In this document: positions 1-9,832 of the stretch, piece by piece | How positions within the stretch are numbered: the stretch's first letter is position 1 | Layout: the number at the start of each line of letters is the position of its first letter | Assembly (NCBI RefSeq): GCF_045124755.1 | Contig: NZ_JBGVMK010000140.1 | Source: Succinimonas sp045124755 | GTDB lineage: Bacteria; Pseudomonadota; Gammaproteobacteria; Enterobacterales; Succinivibrionaceae | Strand: one strand, 5' to 3' | DNA length: 64,000 nucleotides | Translations under genes and position numbers: made by a program | The notes under the pieces: model-generated | Databases searched by the model: none | What the model saw: the letters and a program-made list of their open reading frames with translations, nothing else | What the model was told of the DNA's origin: nothing

Positions 1-3000
1 AAAGCCAGGCTGAAGGATGCGTCAGGCAATACCGTTAACAGCTTCAAGATGATTGCCCAGGCTGCAAAGGGCGATCCTGATTTGATTTACGGATCCGAGA
101 CCCAGCTGACGGCTCCCGTCGTTATGGCCCGCGAGATATTCCCCGGCAGCAGTAACGGACTCATCACCATTTCCCCCTTCACCACGCTGACCGACATGAC
201 GGTGTTTCCGGATACGCTTTCCAGCCTCACTCCCGAATCATACCAGTCAATGCTGAGTGAAATTGCCGCTGCCGCCGGAGCCGGAAATGCCGGAGCTGCC
301 GGAGGCTTCAACGATGCCATTACAGATGAAAACCTCCATGCTCTGGTAAGCGCCGAACTTCTGGTCAGAAGCGGCAAAATTCCCGGAAGTCTCGGGGATC
401 TTGCCGCCGTTTACAATGGGTCCGTGGTCGGCATTTCCCCGCTGGAAACAGCAGCATCCGTAAAGGATGACGCAAACAGCATGGTCACCAGCCTGGAGGA
501 TAATGCCAAAAAGGAAAACCGGGATATCACCGGAGACGATGTGGTTAAGGCTCTTGCAAATTACAATCCGGGGGGAGATACTCCTGATCCCGATCCTAAC
601 CCTGATCCCGATCCTAATCCCGATCCTGATCCCAATCCTGATCCTGATCCTAACCCTGATCCCGATCCTAACCCTGATCCTGATCCTAATCCGGTGGTCA
701 ACGAAACCAATGTGTTTGACGCCCGCCTGATTATGGGAGGCTATGTACCGAACGTCCGGGTATGCTGGGATGCCAACGCCAATAATGACTGCGATGACGA
801 TAACAGTATTTACACCGATGAAAACGGACTCTTCAATCTCAGCTTCACCGATGACCAGAAAAAACAGATCGCCGACGCCGGCTACATGGATCTCGTCACC
901 CTTATTCCGGCCGGCAGCGCCGATATTGTGCTTGGAGTCCCGGGAACCGTCACTGAAAATGTGGCGGTAACTGCCCGTGTTTATGATCCGAGCTTCCGTA
1001 ATTACAAGGATGACATTGCTGCATACACCAGCGTAAATATCTTTGAAGCCCTGACAGCTCTGACCTTCGGCACTGATGATAATCCTTCCGCAGCCGAGTT
1101 CGGCGATCGTCTTGACAGTGTTGCCGGCGCTCTCGGACTTAATCCGGAAACCGTCCGCGGGGACTACAACGATATCAAAAAGCCTACTCCGGAGAATATT
1201 CGCGCTGTGATTTCCAGCGAACTGATTCAGAAGTACGGCATCATGCCCGGAAGCGTTTCAGCTCTTCAGAATCAGAAGAAGTCCCCGGTGGACATCGATG
1301 CTCTTGTTGCAAATCTTGAGCACATCAAGGCCTTTATCGACCCGATGACGGAATCTCTGGACGAACAGATTGCTGACGCTGAGAATGTCAATGAAATCAT
1401 CCGTGAAATGGTGGATTCGTCGAATTATCTGGATGCTGCCTTTGTAAGTCTGGCCTCCGGCAACGGCGACAATTTCATGTGCGGCGTTACCGGCGCCGGC
1501 ACGGTGAAGTGCTGGGGTCAGGGTTCCTGGGGCAACCTGGGTAACGGCGACTGGTATGAGGATGCTCTCAGCAAAAATGCCATGTACGCCGTCCCGCAGT
1601 CAGAAACCGCCGCTGCCGCGGATCCGGCAACTCTCCCCGGCATGTACACTCATGAACCTCAGACGGTAACCAAGGCTGACGGCACTCCGCTTACCGGTGT
1701 TGCCATGGTTGAGACCGGTTTCCGGTATGCCTGCGCTGTGACAGTAACCGGTGAAGTCTGGTGCTGGGGTGATAATTTCTTCGGTCAGCTGGGCCTGGGC
1801 AGTGATTCCATTGATCTGGAACGGCCCGCAGTTCCTGTTGCCTCCCAGGTTATTAAGGGCCGGCAGAACGGTGAGGGCGAGTACTTTGCCAATGCCGTGG
1901 CTCTCTATCTGGCCAACAACACCGCCTGCGCCCGTACCGTGAATAACGAGCTTTACTGCTGGGGTGACAACACCATGATGCAGACCGGCGCCAGAAGACC
2001 CGGCGATGAGGTAACAGAACCGTACAAAGCTACGCTTGACGCCGAATCCGCTGCGCTTCCGGAAAACATGGAAATAGCCGCTGTACCGCATCCGGCACTG
2101 GTAATGGATCATGTGGTGGATGCCGCTGCCGGCGATGATTCCTTCTATGCCGTAACCGATGGAAAGGAGACCAATGCTGAAGCTCAGATGACGCCTGATT
2201 ATAGCGAGCGGCTGAATGCCCTATTGGGCTGGGGGCCTTTCCGGCACAGCAACCTCTACGGCTGGGGGGCGGATCCGGGCTCTTTGAGATCCGACATATC
2301 CGATCTTCTGCCCCGGAACAAGTCAGGGCTGGTGGATAACAAGGAAGCCGAGGACTTCAGACACAGATACAATCTCATCACTTATCTGAATAACAAATGG
2401 GGGCGGTATTATCCAACTCCCCAACCTATGGATGGTGATGGCTGGGTTTGCCAGGAAATGGCCTCCTTAGGCGAAGAAGGCAAGACCTACACTGATCCCG
2501 AGGATATCAGGCTGATTGCCGATGCCTACTACAACAGCGAGCAGACCGATCCGGACTCCAACTACAAGAACACCTATAATAATAAGGACAGCCTTGAAAA
2601 CACCCATTTCGCAAGGCAGTGGATGATGAATGAACTTTTAAAGTTCCGTCATCGTCATTTCGGTGGTTTTAACCCGGTTCTTGGCTATACTGGCATAGTG
2701 AATATGAGCGGCGCGATGGGCGGTTCCATGCTTGCTGCGCCGGAAGATGTTTACACCACGCTTTGCGATGATAAATCCGATACCTGTTCCCTCGCCAATG
2801 CGCTTATCAAGAATGTTCATGTGGGGCCTATCTATGACTGCTTCCCCGTCGGAGCTCAGCAGCTTACCCCTGATGCTGCGGGGAATCGTGATGCCGTGGT
2901 AACCGTAGGCTTCGCGGATCCTTCCGGCGCCATCCGCTTTGTGACTCTCAGGCAGGGCTTTACCAAGAAGATGCTTCAGTGCGCTAACAAGCAGGGAGAA

Positions 3001-3966
3001 GAGGAACAGACGAGGGATGTTGTTATCAGGAAGACCGTGCCGGCTCTGGATTATCCTTTTAACTACAATTCCGGCGCTGAGGGCGGCATGGCACTTAAGG
3101 ACTGCAGGCATCCTAACGAGAGGGAAGGTTCCTGGAGCAATGACTGCGCTGATGCCACGAAGATAAAGGGCTACCTGCCGTCTCAGGACAAGGCCAGGGA
3201 GGTAACCCGGAAGATCGCAGGCGAGGAGGTGAAGTTTTTCGAGGATCCTCAGGTCGGTCATCCCAAGAAAGGCGAGTACACCCTCCAGAAGATGTCCCCC
3301 ATGGAAGCCAGGATGATATGCGACAGGTACTATAACAAAGTGACGGACTATGTGAGTTATCTCATGTGTCAGACGGCCCTGCAGCGCGGCTTTATCAAAT
3401 ACCAGGGCTATAATCCGTTCGGTCAGGCCGGAAAGGATCCCGTTAAGGTGAACGGAGCAAATGCCTCTCCTCAGGCTGTGAGCGTTACACAGTATCCGGA
3501 GGGCAGCTACGCTTCCTACGAGAGCTCCTGGCACTACATCATAAATGACCTCAATCTCCACAATCTGGATTACGAGACCGATGAAGTCAGGGAAGAAGAG
3601 ACCACGCGTCTTACCGCGGAACTTAAGGAATATATGGGTACCTACAACAATGGTTATATGTGGGCTTCCCCGTGCGCCAGCAGTTCCCTCAACGTGGATA
3701 ACTACTGGCTTATAGGTCTGGGAAATAACTTCTCGTGCGAACTGACTTTTGGCGGAATATCCACCGGAAACGCCCTTGTTAATTCAGTGCTGCTCAATAC
3801 GGCCTTCTTTGATGCGACTCCGGATGATAAGTACAGTCAGTTCGGTGTGGAATCCTTGCCTGAGAACCGCATTGCCGGCAGTTCCACCATCTGCGCTGAT
3901 GCCAGGGTATGCCCGGAGATAGTTTATGACCCTGATGATGAAGACACCGGCGAAGGAAAAGAGTAA
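1..3966 (+). CDS. Large secreted-type protein with two repeated modules, DPDPNP linker and RCC1-like repeats (5' end outside window)
   Basis: The frame is open from base 1, sixteen codons before the first ATG at 49, so the gene starts upstream; about 1,321 residues are visible. Two related modules (about 1-560 and 700-1430) share a hydrophobic stretch followed by a G(K/I)(I/M)PGS motif. They are separated by an acidic Pro/Asp/Asn linker at 583-693. The second module opens with a CWDANANNDCDDD motif typical of small Ca-binding or carboxypeptidase-regulatory-like folds in surface proteins. Three RCC1-type repeats with a CxWG signature follow (about 1480, 1740 and 1930). The remaining 600 residues contain many Cys residues and match nothing I recognise. 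The composition suggests an exported or surface protein, but the signal peptide would be outside the window. Function unknown. Confidence 0.8.
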   Translation, partial: KARLKDASGNTVNSFKMIAQAAKGDPDLIYGSETQLTAPVVMAREIFPGSSNGLITISPFTTLTDMTVFPDTLSSLTPESYQSMLSEIAAAAGAGNAGAAGGFNDAITDENLHALVSAELLVRSGKIPGSLGDLAAVYNGSVVGISPLETAASVKDDANSMVTSLEDNAKKENRDITGDDVVKALANYNPGGDTPDPDPNPDPDPNPDPDPNPDPDPNPDPDPNPDPDPNPVVNETNVFDARLIMGGYVPNVRVCWDANANNDCDDDNSIYTDENGLFNLSFTDDQKKQIADAGYMDLVTLIPAGSADIVLGVPGTVTENVAVTARVYDPSFRNYKDDIAAYTSVNIFEALTALTFGTDDNPSAAEFGDRLDSVAGALGLNPETVRGDYNDIKKPTPENIRAVISSELIQKYGIMPGSVSALQNQKKSPVDIDALVANLEHIKAFIDPMTESLDEQIADAENVNEIIREMVDSSNYLDAAFVSLASGNGDNFMCGVTGAGTVKCWGQGSWGNLGNGDWYEDALSKNAMYAVPQSETAAAADPATLPGMYTHEPQTVTKADGTPLTGVAMVETGFRYACAVTVTGEVWCWGDNFFGQLGLGSDSIDLERPAVPVASQVIKGRQNGEGEYFANAVALYLANNTACARTVNNELYCWGDNTMMQTGARRPGDEVTEPYKATLDAESAALPENMEIAAVPHPALVMDHVVDAAAGDDSFYAVTDGKETNAEAQMTPDYSERLNALLGWGPFRHSNLYGWGADPGSLRSDISDLLPRNKSGLVDNKEAEDFRHRYNLITYLNNKWGRYYPTPQPMDGDGWVCQEMASLGEEGKTYTDPEDIRLIADAYYNSEQTDPDSNYKNTYNNKDSLENTHFARQWMMNELLKFRHRHFGGFNPVLGYTGIVNMSGAMGGSMLAAPEDVYTTLCDDKSDTCSLANALIKNVHVGPIYDCFPVGAQQLTPDAAGNRDAVVTVGFADPSGAIRFVTLRQGFTKKMLQCANKQGEEEQTRDVVIRKTVPALDYPFNYNSGAEGGMALKDCRHPNEREGSWSNDCADATKIKGYLPSQDKAREVTRKIAGEEVKFFEDPQVGHPKKGEYTLQKMSPMEARMICDRYYNKVTDYVSYLMCQTALQRGFIKYQGYNPFGQAGKDPVKVNGANASPQAVSVTQYPEGSYASYESSWHYIINDLNLHNLDYETDEVREEETTRLTAELKEYMGTYNNGYMWASPCASSSLNVDNYWLIGLGNNFSCELTFGGISTGNALVNSVLLNTAFFDATPDDKYSQFGVESLPENRIAGSSTICADARVCPEIVYDPDDEDTGEGKE
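583..693 (+). repeat. 18-bp tandem repeat encoding DPDPNP
   Basis: Six near-perfect copies of an 18-base unit (cctgatcccgatcctaay-like) encode a (DPDPNP)n linker. The copies differ only at third positions. Such a tract can change copy number by slippage without breaking the frame. Confidence 0.9.
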
Positions 3967-4307
3967 GGCCAGCGCAGAAAGCAATGACCGCGCGGTATTT
4001 CGTCATACGGAGCCGGCTTCGGGAGCGTGAAGCTCCGGAGTCCGGTCTCCGGATAACCTGATACCTGCTTTACGAGAAGAAGAGGAAGATGCGCAGTCTT
4101 CCTCTTTTTTTGTGTGTCCGGATTTATCCGGAGCAGGCGCATCTCCTGACGGCGAAAGGCCTGTTCTGTCGCCCTGGCTAAAAAGCCTTCAAAATATTGG
4201 AGCGCCCGGTGAAAGATACCAGAAAAACATATGGCGCGTAATTATAAGCAGTTGTGTTTTCAGAGATGGAAATACCGCATTTTCAGGGGCAAAATGCAGG
4301 ATAATAC
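3967..4307. other. Intergenic region between convergent genes
   Basis: There is no credible gene. It contains the terminator at 4080-4111. The stretch 4112-4307 shows nothing I can assign. Confidence 0.6.
4080..4111 (+). terminator. Rho-independent terminator of the large secreted protein gene
   Basis: A perfect 10-bp stem (aagaggaaga with tcttcctctt) closes a 7-base loop and runs into a T tract. It lies about 115 bases after the stop codon. Confidence 0.85.
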
Positions 4308-6635
4308 CTATTTCCTGAACCAGCAGACCTTCCGAAGGAGGTCTTCCTCTCCGGCGCTCTTTCCGGAGCTCACCCGGGTATTATCTCCGTCCAGCGTAAT
4401 CCGGGAAATGTCCCCGTCTCCCCGGAAGACCAGCACCTCGTCCTGGGGGCCCTTTTTCTGATAAAAGACGTCCTCCTGACAGTCCGGCCGGGCCAGGGGA
4501 TTGCACTGCCAGGGCATTTCCGTGTAGCTGTCCAGAAGGAGATAGCTGATGATGGCGGAAAGAGAATCATGCCCCACGCTGTTCCGAAAAACCTTCCGCC
4601 CCAGGGAGCTCCCGATGATCAGGAGCGGCACCCGGCCCAGAGCCCGCTCCCCGTACTCCATCTGCTCGTCCAGAGTCAAAGAGAGCATCACCCGATGATC
4701 CGCCACGATCACCACCATGCCATGATCAAAATAACGGATGGATTCCAGCCGGGCTATGAGATCCCGGAGCTCCTTGTCCGTGTACTTCAGGGTGCCCTGG
4801 TAGGATCCGGTATGAGTCAGGGGCATCAGAAAGGGAGCGTGGGTGGTGGCGGTGAGCGCCATGGTGAAAAACGGCGGCATCCCGGGCTTCCAGCGGGACA
4901 CTCTCTGGAAGAGATTGTCAAAAAGATCCCGATCCGGCACCGCATTGAAGGTCAGCCGCTCGGAAATAACGTAGTGGGGATCCTGCCCGTCGCTGAACTC
5001 CGCAAAGCCGGCCTTCCGGAGGAGCTCATCCGCATGAAAAACGTTCCTGGCGGAATACATGACCGTGGTGTGATAGCCGTGATCATGAAGCACTTTGGGG
5101 AGAGCCCGGTCAAAAAATACCGGATCCGTAAGAGAGCGCCAGCCGTTGATATAGGGCTGCCCCGTCAGCATGGCGAAATTCGAGGGATCCGAAGCAAAGC
5201 CGTTGGAGTAATAATTGGTGAAGCTGACATTGTTCCGGGCCAGGCGATCCAGCTCCGGCATGCTGTCAAAAAAGCCCCCGAAAAACTTGCTCTGATACGA
5301 GCTGAAGGATTCCAGATCGATGAGAATGAGATTTTTGCGGGTATTAAGCCCCGAAACCCGGCGTTCCTCCGGCAGTGCGCCGGCGCAGGGGCCTCCGGAG
5401 GAATACGGTACCTGATGGGCTGATGAATTAACGGCAATGACGCTGGCAAAATCATAATCGTCCACGGTGCTTCCGGGGCTGTTTTCCGCCAGAAAAAAGA
5501 GCGAGATAATCCCCAGAGTAATGGAGCCGGCATACACCGGCGGATACTCCGGCCGGTTCCGGTCGCACCAGGAGGCGTTAACAAAGCGGACAAAGCACAG
5601 GAGCAAAATCAAAGCCGCCACGGCGGATCGGGACAGGGCAAAATCCTTTATCAAAGGAGCTCCCAGGCTGAGATCCCAGCCGAAGGCCGCGGCCTCGGAC
5701 AGAACCAGCCGGGCATTAAGCTCTCTCATAATAAAGAAATCCGCCAGCGTGATCCCGAAAAACAGCAAAAACAGCAGAAAGCCCAGCGCCCGCGCCTGCC
5801 AGAACCGCTTCCAGGAGGACAGCATGAGGCATCCGGTCAGGATCAGAAAACAGGGGCCGTGCTGATAAAGGGTGTTGAGAGCCCCCAGCGTAAACTCCGT
5901 GCGATAGACCCGGGCAATATCCGGAAGAAAGGCGATAATGAGGTTTAAGGCATAGCTGATAAGCACCAGGAGCGCTGACCAGCACCAGAGCATGATCCGC
6001 ATTCTGAAGCGCCTGAGGAGAGCTCCCAGCAAGGCCAGCGCGGCTAAAAGTCCCGCAAAAAACTTCGCAAGTCCGGAGATCCCGGTAATCACCAGGAGGG
6101 GATCGTCATGGGCCTTGACGCTCATGATTTCGGAGGAGAAGCGCTGGGGCTGAATGTATACGAGATCAGGCGCGGAACGCTTCACGAGGCAGTCGGGGGA
6201 GCAGTCCAGCTCCAGCGAAGGATTATCCGAAAGCCGGAAGCCCCGGAAGCCCGCAAGCCGGAGATCCCGGATCTGAAAACTGGTGGTCTCCGCAAAGCTT
6301 AAACGGACGTTGGTAATTACCGTGGCCGGAAAGCTGAGCTCGATTTGCTGGAAATCCGGCTTTCCGGAAGCTCCGGCCGGGAAGGACATTTTCAGGGTAC
6401 GGGTGTTTTCCTGAAAGTAGTTCCGGCTCAGGGGCGTGGCATAGCCCACGGTAATTTCATAATCTCCGGGCACCGCCGGAGCCACCCAGCAGGAAAACCG
6501 CGCCTCGGTCAGAAAATCCGGCATGGTCAGGGCGACGGCGGCGGTTATCAGAAAGGCCAGGAGCATGCCGTCCAAAGCAGCGCCCCGGAACAGAGACACC
6601 AGGAATTTCGCCAGCCTGGCAATACGCGACTTCAT
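4308..6635 (-). CDS. Membrane protein with LtaS/PbgA-like sulfatase-fold domain (paralogue 1)
   Basis: 775 residues. One N-terminal membrane helix (about 23-40) is followed by a roughly 150-residue probably periplasmic beta-rich region, about six membrane helices (190-390) and a C-terminal alkaline phosphatase/sulfatase-superfamily domain (about 430-700). Expected metal-site residues are visible: LESF near 439 (LtaS Glu), TTHAPF and VADHR. The nucleophile region reads GFASDPSNF. LtaS has Thr-Ser-Asp here and PbgA/YejM has Ser-Thr-Asp, so the catalytic Thr is Ala or Ser depending on the alignment. The family includes LtaS, OpgB and PbgA enzymes that transfer phosphoglycerol or act on lipids; the substrate here is unknown. 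It lies 59 bases downstream of a paralogue on the same strand, so probably in one operon. Confidence 0.85.
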   Translation of the reverse strand: MKSRIARLAKFLVSLFRGAALDGMLLAFLITAAVALTMPDFLTEARFSCWVAPAVPGDYEITVGYATPLSRNYFQENTRTLKMSFPAGASGKPDFQQIELSFPATVITNVRLSFAETTSFQIRDLRLAGFRGFRLSDNPSLELDCSPDCLVKRSAPDLVYIQPQRFSSEIMSVKAHDDPLLVITGISGLAKFFAGLLAALALLGALLRRFRMRIMLWCWSALLVLISYALNLIIAFLPDIARVYRTEFTLGALNTLYQHGPCFLILTGCLMLSSWKRFWQARALGFLLFLLFFGITLADFFIMRELNARLVLSEAAAFGWDLSLGAPLIKDFALSRSAVAALILLLCFVRFVNASWCDRNRPEYPPVYAGSITLGIISLFFLAENSPGSTVDDYDFASVIAVNSSAHQVPYSSGGPCAGALPEERRVSGLNTRKNLILIDLESFSSYQSKFFGGFFDSMPELDRLARNNVSFTNYYSNGFASDPSNFAMLTGQPYINGWRSLTDPVFFDRALPKVLHDHGYHTTVMYSARNVFHADELLRKAGFAEFSDGQDPHYVISERLTFNAVPDRDLFDNLFQRVSRWKPGMPPFFTMALTATTHAPFLMPLTHTGSYQGTLKYTDKELRDLIARLESIRYFDHGMVVIVADHRVMLSLTLDEQMEYGERALGRVPLLIIGSSLGRKVFRNSVGHDSLSAIISYLLLDSYTEMPWQCNPLARPDCQEDVFYQKKGPQDEVLVFRGDGDISRITLDGDNTRVSSGKSAGEEDLLRKVCWFRK

Positions 6636-6694
6636 AGCAAGCTCCTCCGGACTTGCTTCCGCCGGCCGCGGGGACGGCCGGACGGAAACAGCAA

Positions 6695-9337
6695 TTACCT
6701 CTTCCCGGATCTCCTGCCGGATTTCTTCTGGGGTTTCGCGCCGGGATTATTTCTGTCACCATCAGCGGACTCGAACCATTCGCTGGACTTCTTGAAGCGC
6801 TGCTCCTCCGGCACCTCCTCCACCTTGCTGATGAGGGTATCCGTATCCCGGAGCAGCGACAGAATGTTGCCGAACACTTCGTCCTTGTTCCGGATATTGC
6901 CGGTGATCTCGGAATGATTTCCGGCAATCACGAAGGTGCCGGTATTATCCCCGTCCTTCAGCAGGATTTCGTTGCGGGGCGACAGCTCCTGATAGACGAT
7001 GGTCTCGTTAACCTTTTCGATAAAGGGGTTAACATGGAGCGAACTGCCGGAGTAGGTATCCAGAGTCAGGTACTGGATAATTTCCCCCAGAGAGGCGGAG
7101 GAAATGTCATTGGTGGACACGAAGGTCTTGACGTTTTTATCGATGATGATGAGAGGCACCCGGGCCACGGAGAGCCGGCCGTAGGTATCATATTCCTTCT
7201 TGCTTACCGGAATGGAGGCGCGGTGATTGCCGGTGATAATCAGAATGCCGTTCCGGAAGTAGTTGATTCTGGTGAGATCCTGCACAAAATGAGCCACGGC
7301 CTCATCGGTAAACTGCATCACCTTGTCGAAATTGAATTCCTTCTGGCTGGGATCAATGCGGTTTTCCACCGGAACGGCAAAGGGGGCGATGCCGGAGCCG
7401 GTGATAATCTGCACGAAGAAGTTCTTGCCGCCGGTGCGCATCCAGTATTCCACCTTCCGGGCCATCTCCTCCAGGAACACCTTGTCATCCAGAGAGTCGG
7501 AACGGTAGCGGGGAGCGGTTTCCGGGAACCGGGAATCCATGTAATCCACGAGATAATCAAAGCCGGCGTTGTCGTACTGCACCTTCAGCACCGAGCTGGG
7601 CTTAAAGGCATAGGCCATGATGGTGGCATAGCCGGCGTTCTTCATGATGTAGGGAAGAGCCCGGCCGTAAAGTCCCTTGGTTTCCAGTCCCACGCCGTTA
7701 TGCAGGAAGGGATAGCCGGTCAGGAAGGAGTAATTGGCGGTCTCGTCGTCATAGCCCAGAGCATAGTAATTCTTGAACCAGATATTGTGGTTGGCGATAA
7801 CGTCGATGTTCGGGGTGAGGTTCTCGCCGCCGTAAAGCCGGCTGCCGAAGCTGGAAAGGGAATTAACCACCAGCACGATGACGTTCTTGTGGGAATTCAT
7901 CCCCTGCTTGACGGTGTTGATCTCGCTGGAGGATGCGGTAATCCGGGAAAAGTCCAGATTCTCAATGCCGCGGTTAACCTCCACCAGATTGTAGAACTTG
8001 TCGTCATAAACGCTGCTGGTGCCGATATTGGCGAAATAAGCCCATACGGCCAGACATTCGATGAAGAGATAAGACCAGAGCCGGGCCGGAGTGACGCTCA
8101 TGTCCTTGCGGCGGGAATAAGCCAGAGACACGGTGATGACGATCATGGCCATGGTAACCAGGGTCAGGAGTCCCTGCACCGTCTGGAAGAACAGCACGGA
8201 CTGCACCACGAAGTCCTGATAGGTGAACTTGCTGAAATCCAGGGAGGTGAAAATCAGACGATCCGTTTCCTTGCCGGTGTTAATGGCATAATCCAGGAAC
8301 ATCAGGGCGAGCCCCAGGCCGGTGATAATCAGAATCAGATTTCTGACGCTTTTTCTCCGGAGCAGACAGGCTATGGAGATAAGCAGCACGGCAGCCACGT
8401 CAAAGGGAAGATCCTGCTTGACGATGTGGATATAGCCCATGAACTCGTTATGGTAGATGGTGCCCACCTCGCTCTTGAACACGGCATAGCGCACCAGCAT
8501 CAGGAGGATCAGCACCAGTGAGGTCAGCATGAAATGGGCATGTCTGACAAAGAAGCCCCGGGAGATGTAGAAAAACGAACCCAGGCCGACAGTCAGGGTG
8601 CCCAGCAAAAGGAGCCGGTTATGAAGAGCGTAGGCATCCACCACCTCGCCGAAGATATAAACCAGCACAAAAATCCAGCCGGCGGCAGTCAGCAGGGCTC
8701 TCACGTTCTGCGCCACGGTATAGCGCCAGGGCACCTTCTTGCCGATTCTCATAATGAGACCGTAAACCAGCTGGAAGGTGATAAAGAGGGCAAAGAAGAA
8801 CAGGATCTGCCAGTAATTGTAGGGTTCGACTATGGAATGCACCTCGAAGATCTGGCTGATGATCTGGGGCCGGTCGGAAAACGCCGGCTCCGCGGTGCTT
8901 CTCTGATAGAAGACAAAGCAGGCGCTCTCGCCCTGCTGGTCGCTGCTGGACATGGAAATGTTGCTCAGCACTGACTGCATGAAATTGTAGGTGAATTCCT
9001 GCTTGTAGCCGTGGATGGTCAGATTGCGGATGCAGATATTCCCCGTGGCGGAATCATCAAAAAGCAGGGACAGCTGGGACACGGATCTGAGATTCGGCAG
9101 ATCGAATTCATAGCTGTGGTATTCATCCCCCTGTTCGGCCGTGAAGGATACCGAATAATCCCTGATAAAGCGGTCATCGCTTTCATTTTTGTAGAAAATG
9201 CGAACATCGGCGGCAGTGCTGGACTGGAGCTCGAATGAAAGATGCACGGGAACGGTAAAACCGTAGCCCGTCAGATTAACTACAACTGTTATGGCCAGAG
9301 CCAGTACAACAAACAACAGAATCTCAAAAAAACGCAT
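6695..9337 (-). CDS. Membrane protein with degenerate sulfatase-fold domain (paralogue 2, probable pseudoenzyme)
   Basis: 880 residues with the same plan as the next gene downstream: helix (6-26), beta-rich region, a membrane block (about 180-430), sulfatase-like domain (about 480-770) and a basic C-terminal tail (KPQKKSGRRSGKR). Aligned by eye with its paralogue, every expected active-site position differs. The metal-binding Glu of LESF is Asn (NSLSSF), the His of THAPF is Ile (GIAPF), the Asp of ADHR is Asn (GNHR), and the nucleophile motif ASD is DDE. The fold landmarks (FLTGYPF, RVPLIII) are kept. The intact 2.6-kb frame argues against decay, so a binding or regulatory role resembling inactive PbgA-type proteins is possible. 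First gene of a likely two-gene operon. Confidence 0.85.
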   Translation of the reverse strand: MRFFEILLFVVLALAITVVVNLTGYGFTVPVHLSFELQSSTAADVRIFYKNESDDRFIRDYSVSFTAEQGDEYHSYEFDLPNLRSVSQLSLLFDDSATGNICIRNLTIHGYKQEFTYNFMQSVLSNISMSSSDQQGESACFVFYQRSTAEPAFSDRPQIISQIFEVHSIVEPYNYWQILFFFALFITFQLVYGLIMRIGKKVPWRYTVAQNVRALLTAAGWIFVLVYIFGEVVDAYALHNRLLLLGTLTVGLGSFFYISRGFFVRHAHFMLTSLVLILLMLVRYAVFKSEVGTIYHNEFMGYIHIVKQDLPFDVAAVLLISIACLLRRKSVRNLILIITGLGLALMFLDYAINTGKETDRLIFTSLDFSKFTYQDFVVQSVLFFQTVQGLLTLVTMAMIVITVSLAYSRRKDMSVTPARLWSYLFIECLAVWAYFANIGTSSVYDDKFYNLVEVNRGIENLDFSRITASSSEINTVKQGMNSHKNVIVLVVNSLSSFGSRLYGGENLTPNIDVIANHNIWFKNYYALGYDDETANYSFLTGYPFLHNGVGLETKGLYGRALPYIMKNAGYATIMAYAFKPSSVLKVQYDNAGFDYLVDYMDSRFPETAPRYRSDSLDDKVFLEEMARKVEYWMRTGGKNFFVQIITGSGIAPFAVPVENRIDPSQKEFNFDKVMQFTDEAVAHFVQDLTRINYFRNGILIITGNHRASIPVSKKEYDTYGRLSVARVPLIIIDKNVKTFVSTNDISSASLGEIIQYLTLDTYSGSSLHVNPFIEKVNETIVYQELSPRNEILLKDGDNTGTFVIAGNHSEITGNIRNKDEVFGNILSLLRDTDTLISKVEEVPEEQRFKKSSEWFESADGDRNNPGAKPQKKSGRRSGKR

Positions 9338-9533
9338 TTACAAAAATCTCACCCGGAGATCCTCAGATCAAAACGGAAACGGGAAATGCCCGCGAGCATT
9401 CCCTGATGCAGATAGTTTCATTATATATAGCAAAGCGATTGAAGCAGTCTAAGGAGAGTTCATAAACTTGAACTAAAACAATAAAATTGCCTGATTTGGC
9501 TCCGGCTTTCCCGCAGGGACTCCGGAACCTCTT

Positions 9534-9580
9534 AAAAAAAGAGAGCCCCGCTGAGATTGTTCTCAGAAGCGCCGCCGGGG
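9534..9580 (-). terminator. Terminator-like hairpin on the - strand with no obvious gene upstream
   Basis: Reading the - strand, CCCCG pairs with CGGGG around a perfect inner hairpin (CTGAGA-TTGT-TCTCAG), followed by CTCTTTTTTT. It lies about 200 bases upstream of the sulfatase-like operon and could end an unrecognised transcript from the AT-rich region or attenuate entry into the operon. Confidence 0.5.
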
Positions 9581-9784
9581 AAAAATTATAACAAAAACAC
9601 AACATTTGAAAACATTACGTTAAAGAAAATACTGAAAAGGAACCGTATTCCCCGGCAGAAATGAAGTCCGGAGATCCGCCGGCGGGAAGGAGATACCAGA
9701 GCCCCCGGAACAACAGCGCCTGAAAGAAGGCCGGATCCGTCATGGCCCCGTCTCCCCGGGAAAACCGCCTGCCCCGGCCGCCAT

Positions 9785-9832
9785 AACACTTATGGGAGTG
9801 TTCTGAAGAACAGGAACACTTAAGAGGGTGTT
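9785..9832. repeat. Two 30-bp-spaced copies of a short hairpin sequence
   Basis: AACACTTATGGGAGTGTT (785-802) and AACACTTAAGAGGGTGTT (815-832) are near-identical, and each can fold into a 6-bp hairpin. The spacing of 30 bases is about three helical turns. Function unknown. Confidence 0.5.

Noticed and set aside
6653..8521. Long + strand open frame (622 codons) opposite the sulfatase-like gene
   Set aside because: It is antisense to a clearly coding gene, is rich in His/Gly/Val/Ile as expected for the reverse of GC-rich codons, and has no family similarity or ribosome-binding site.
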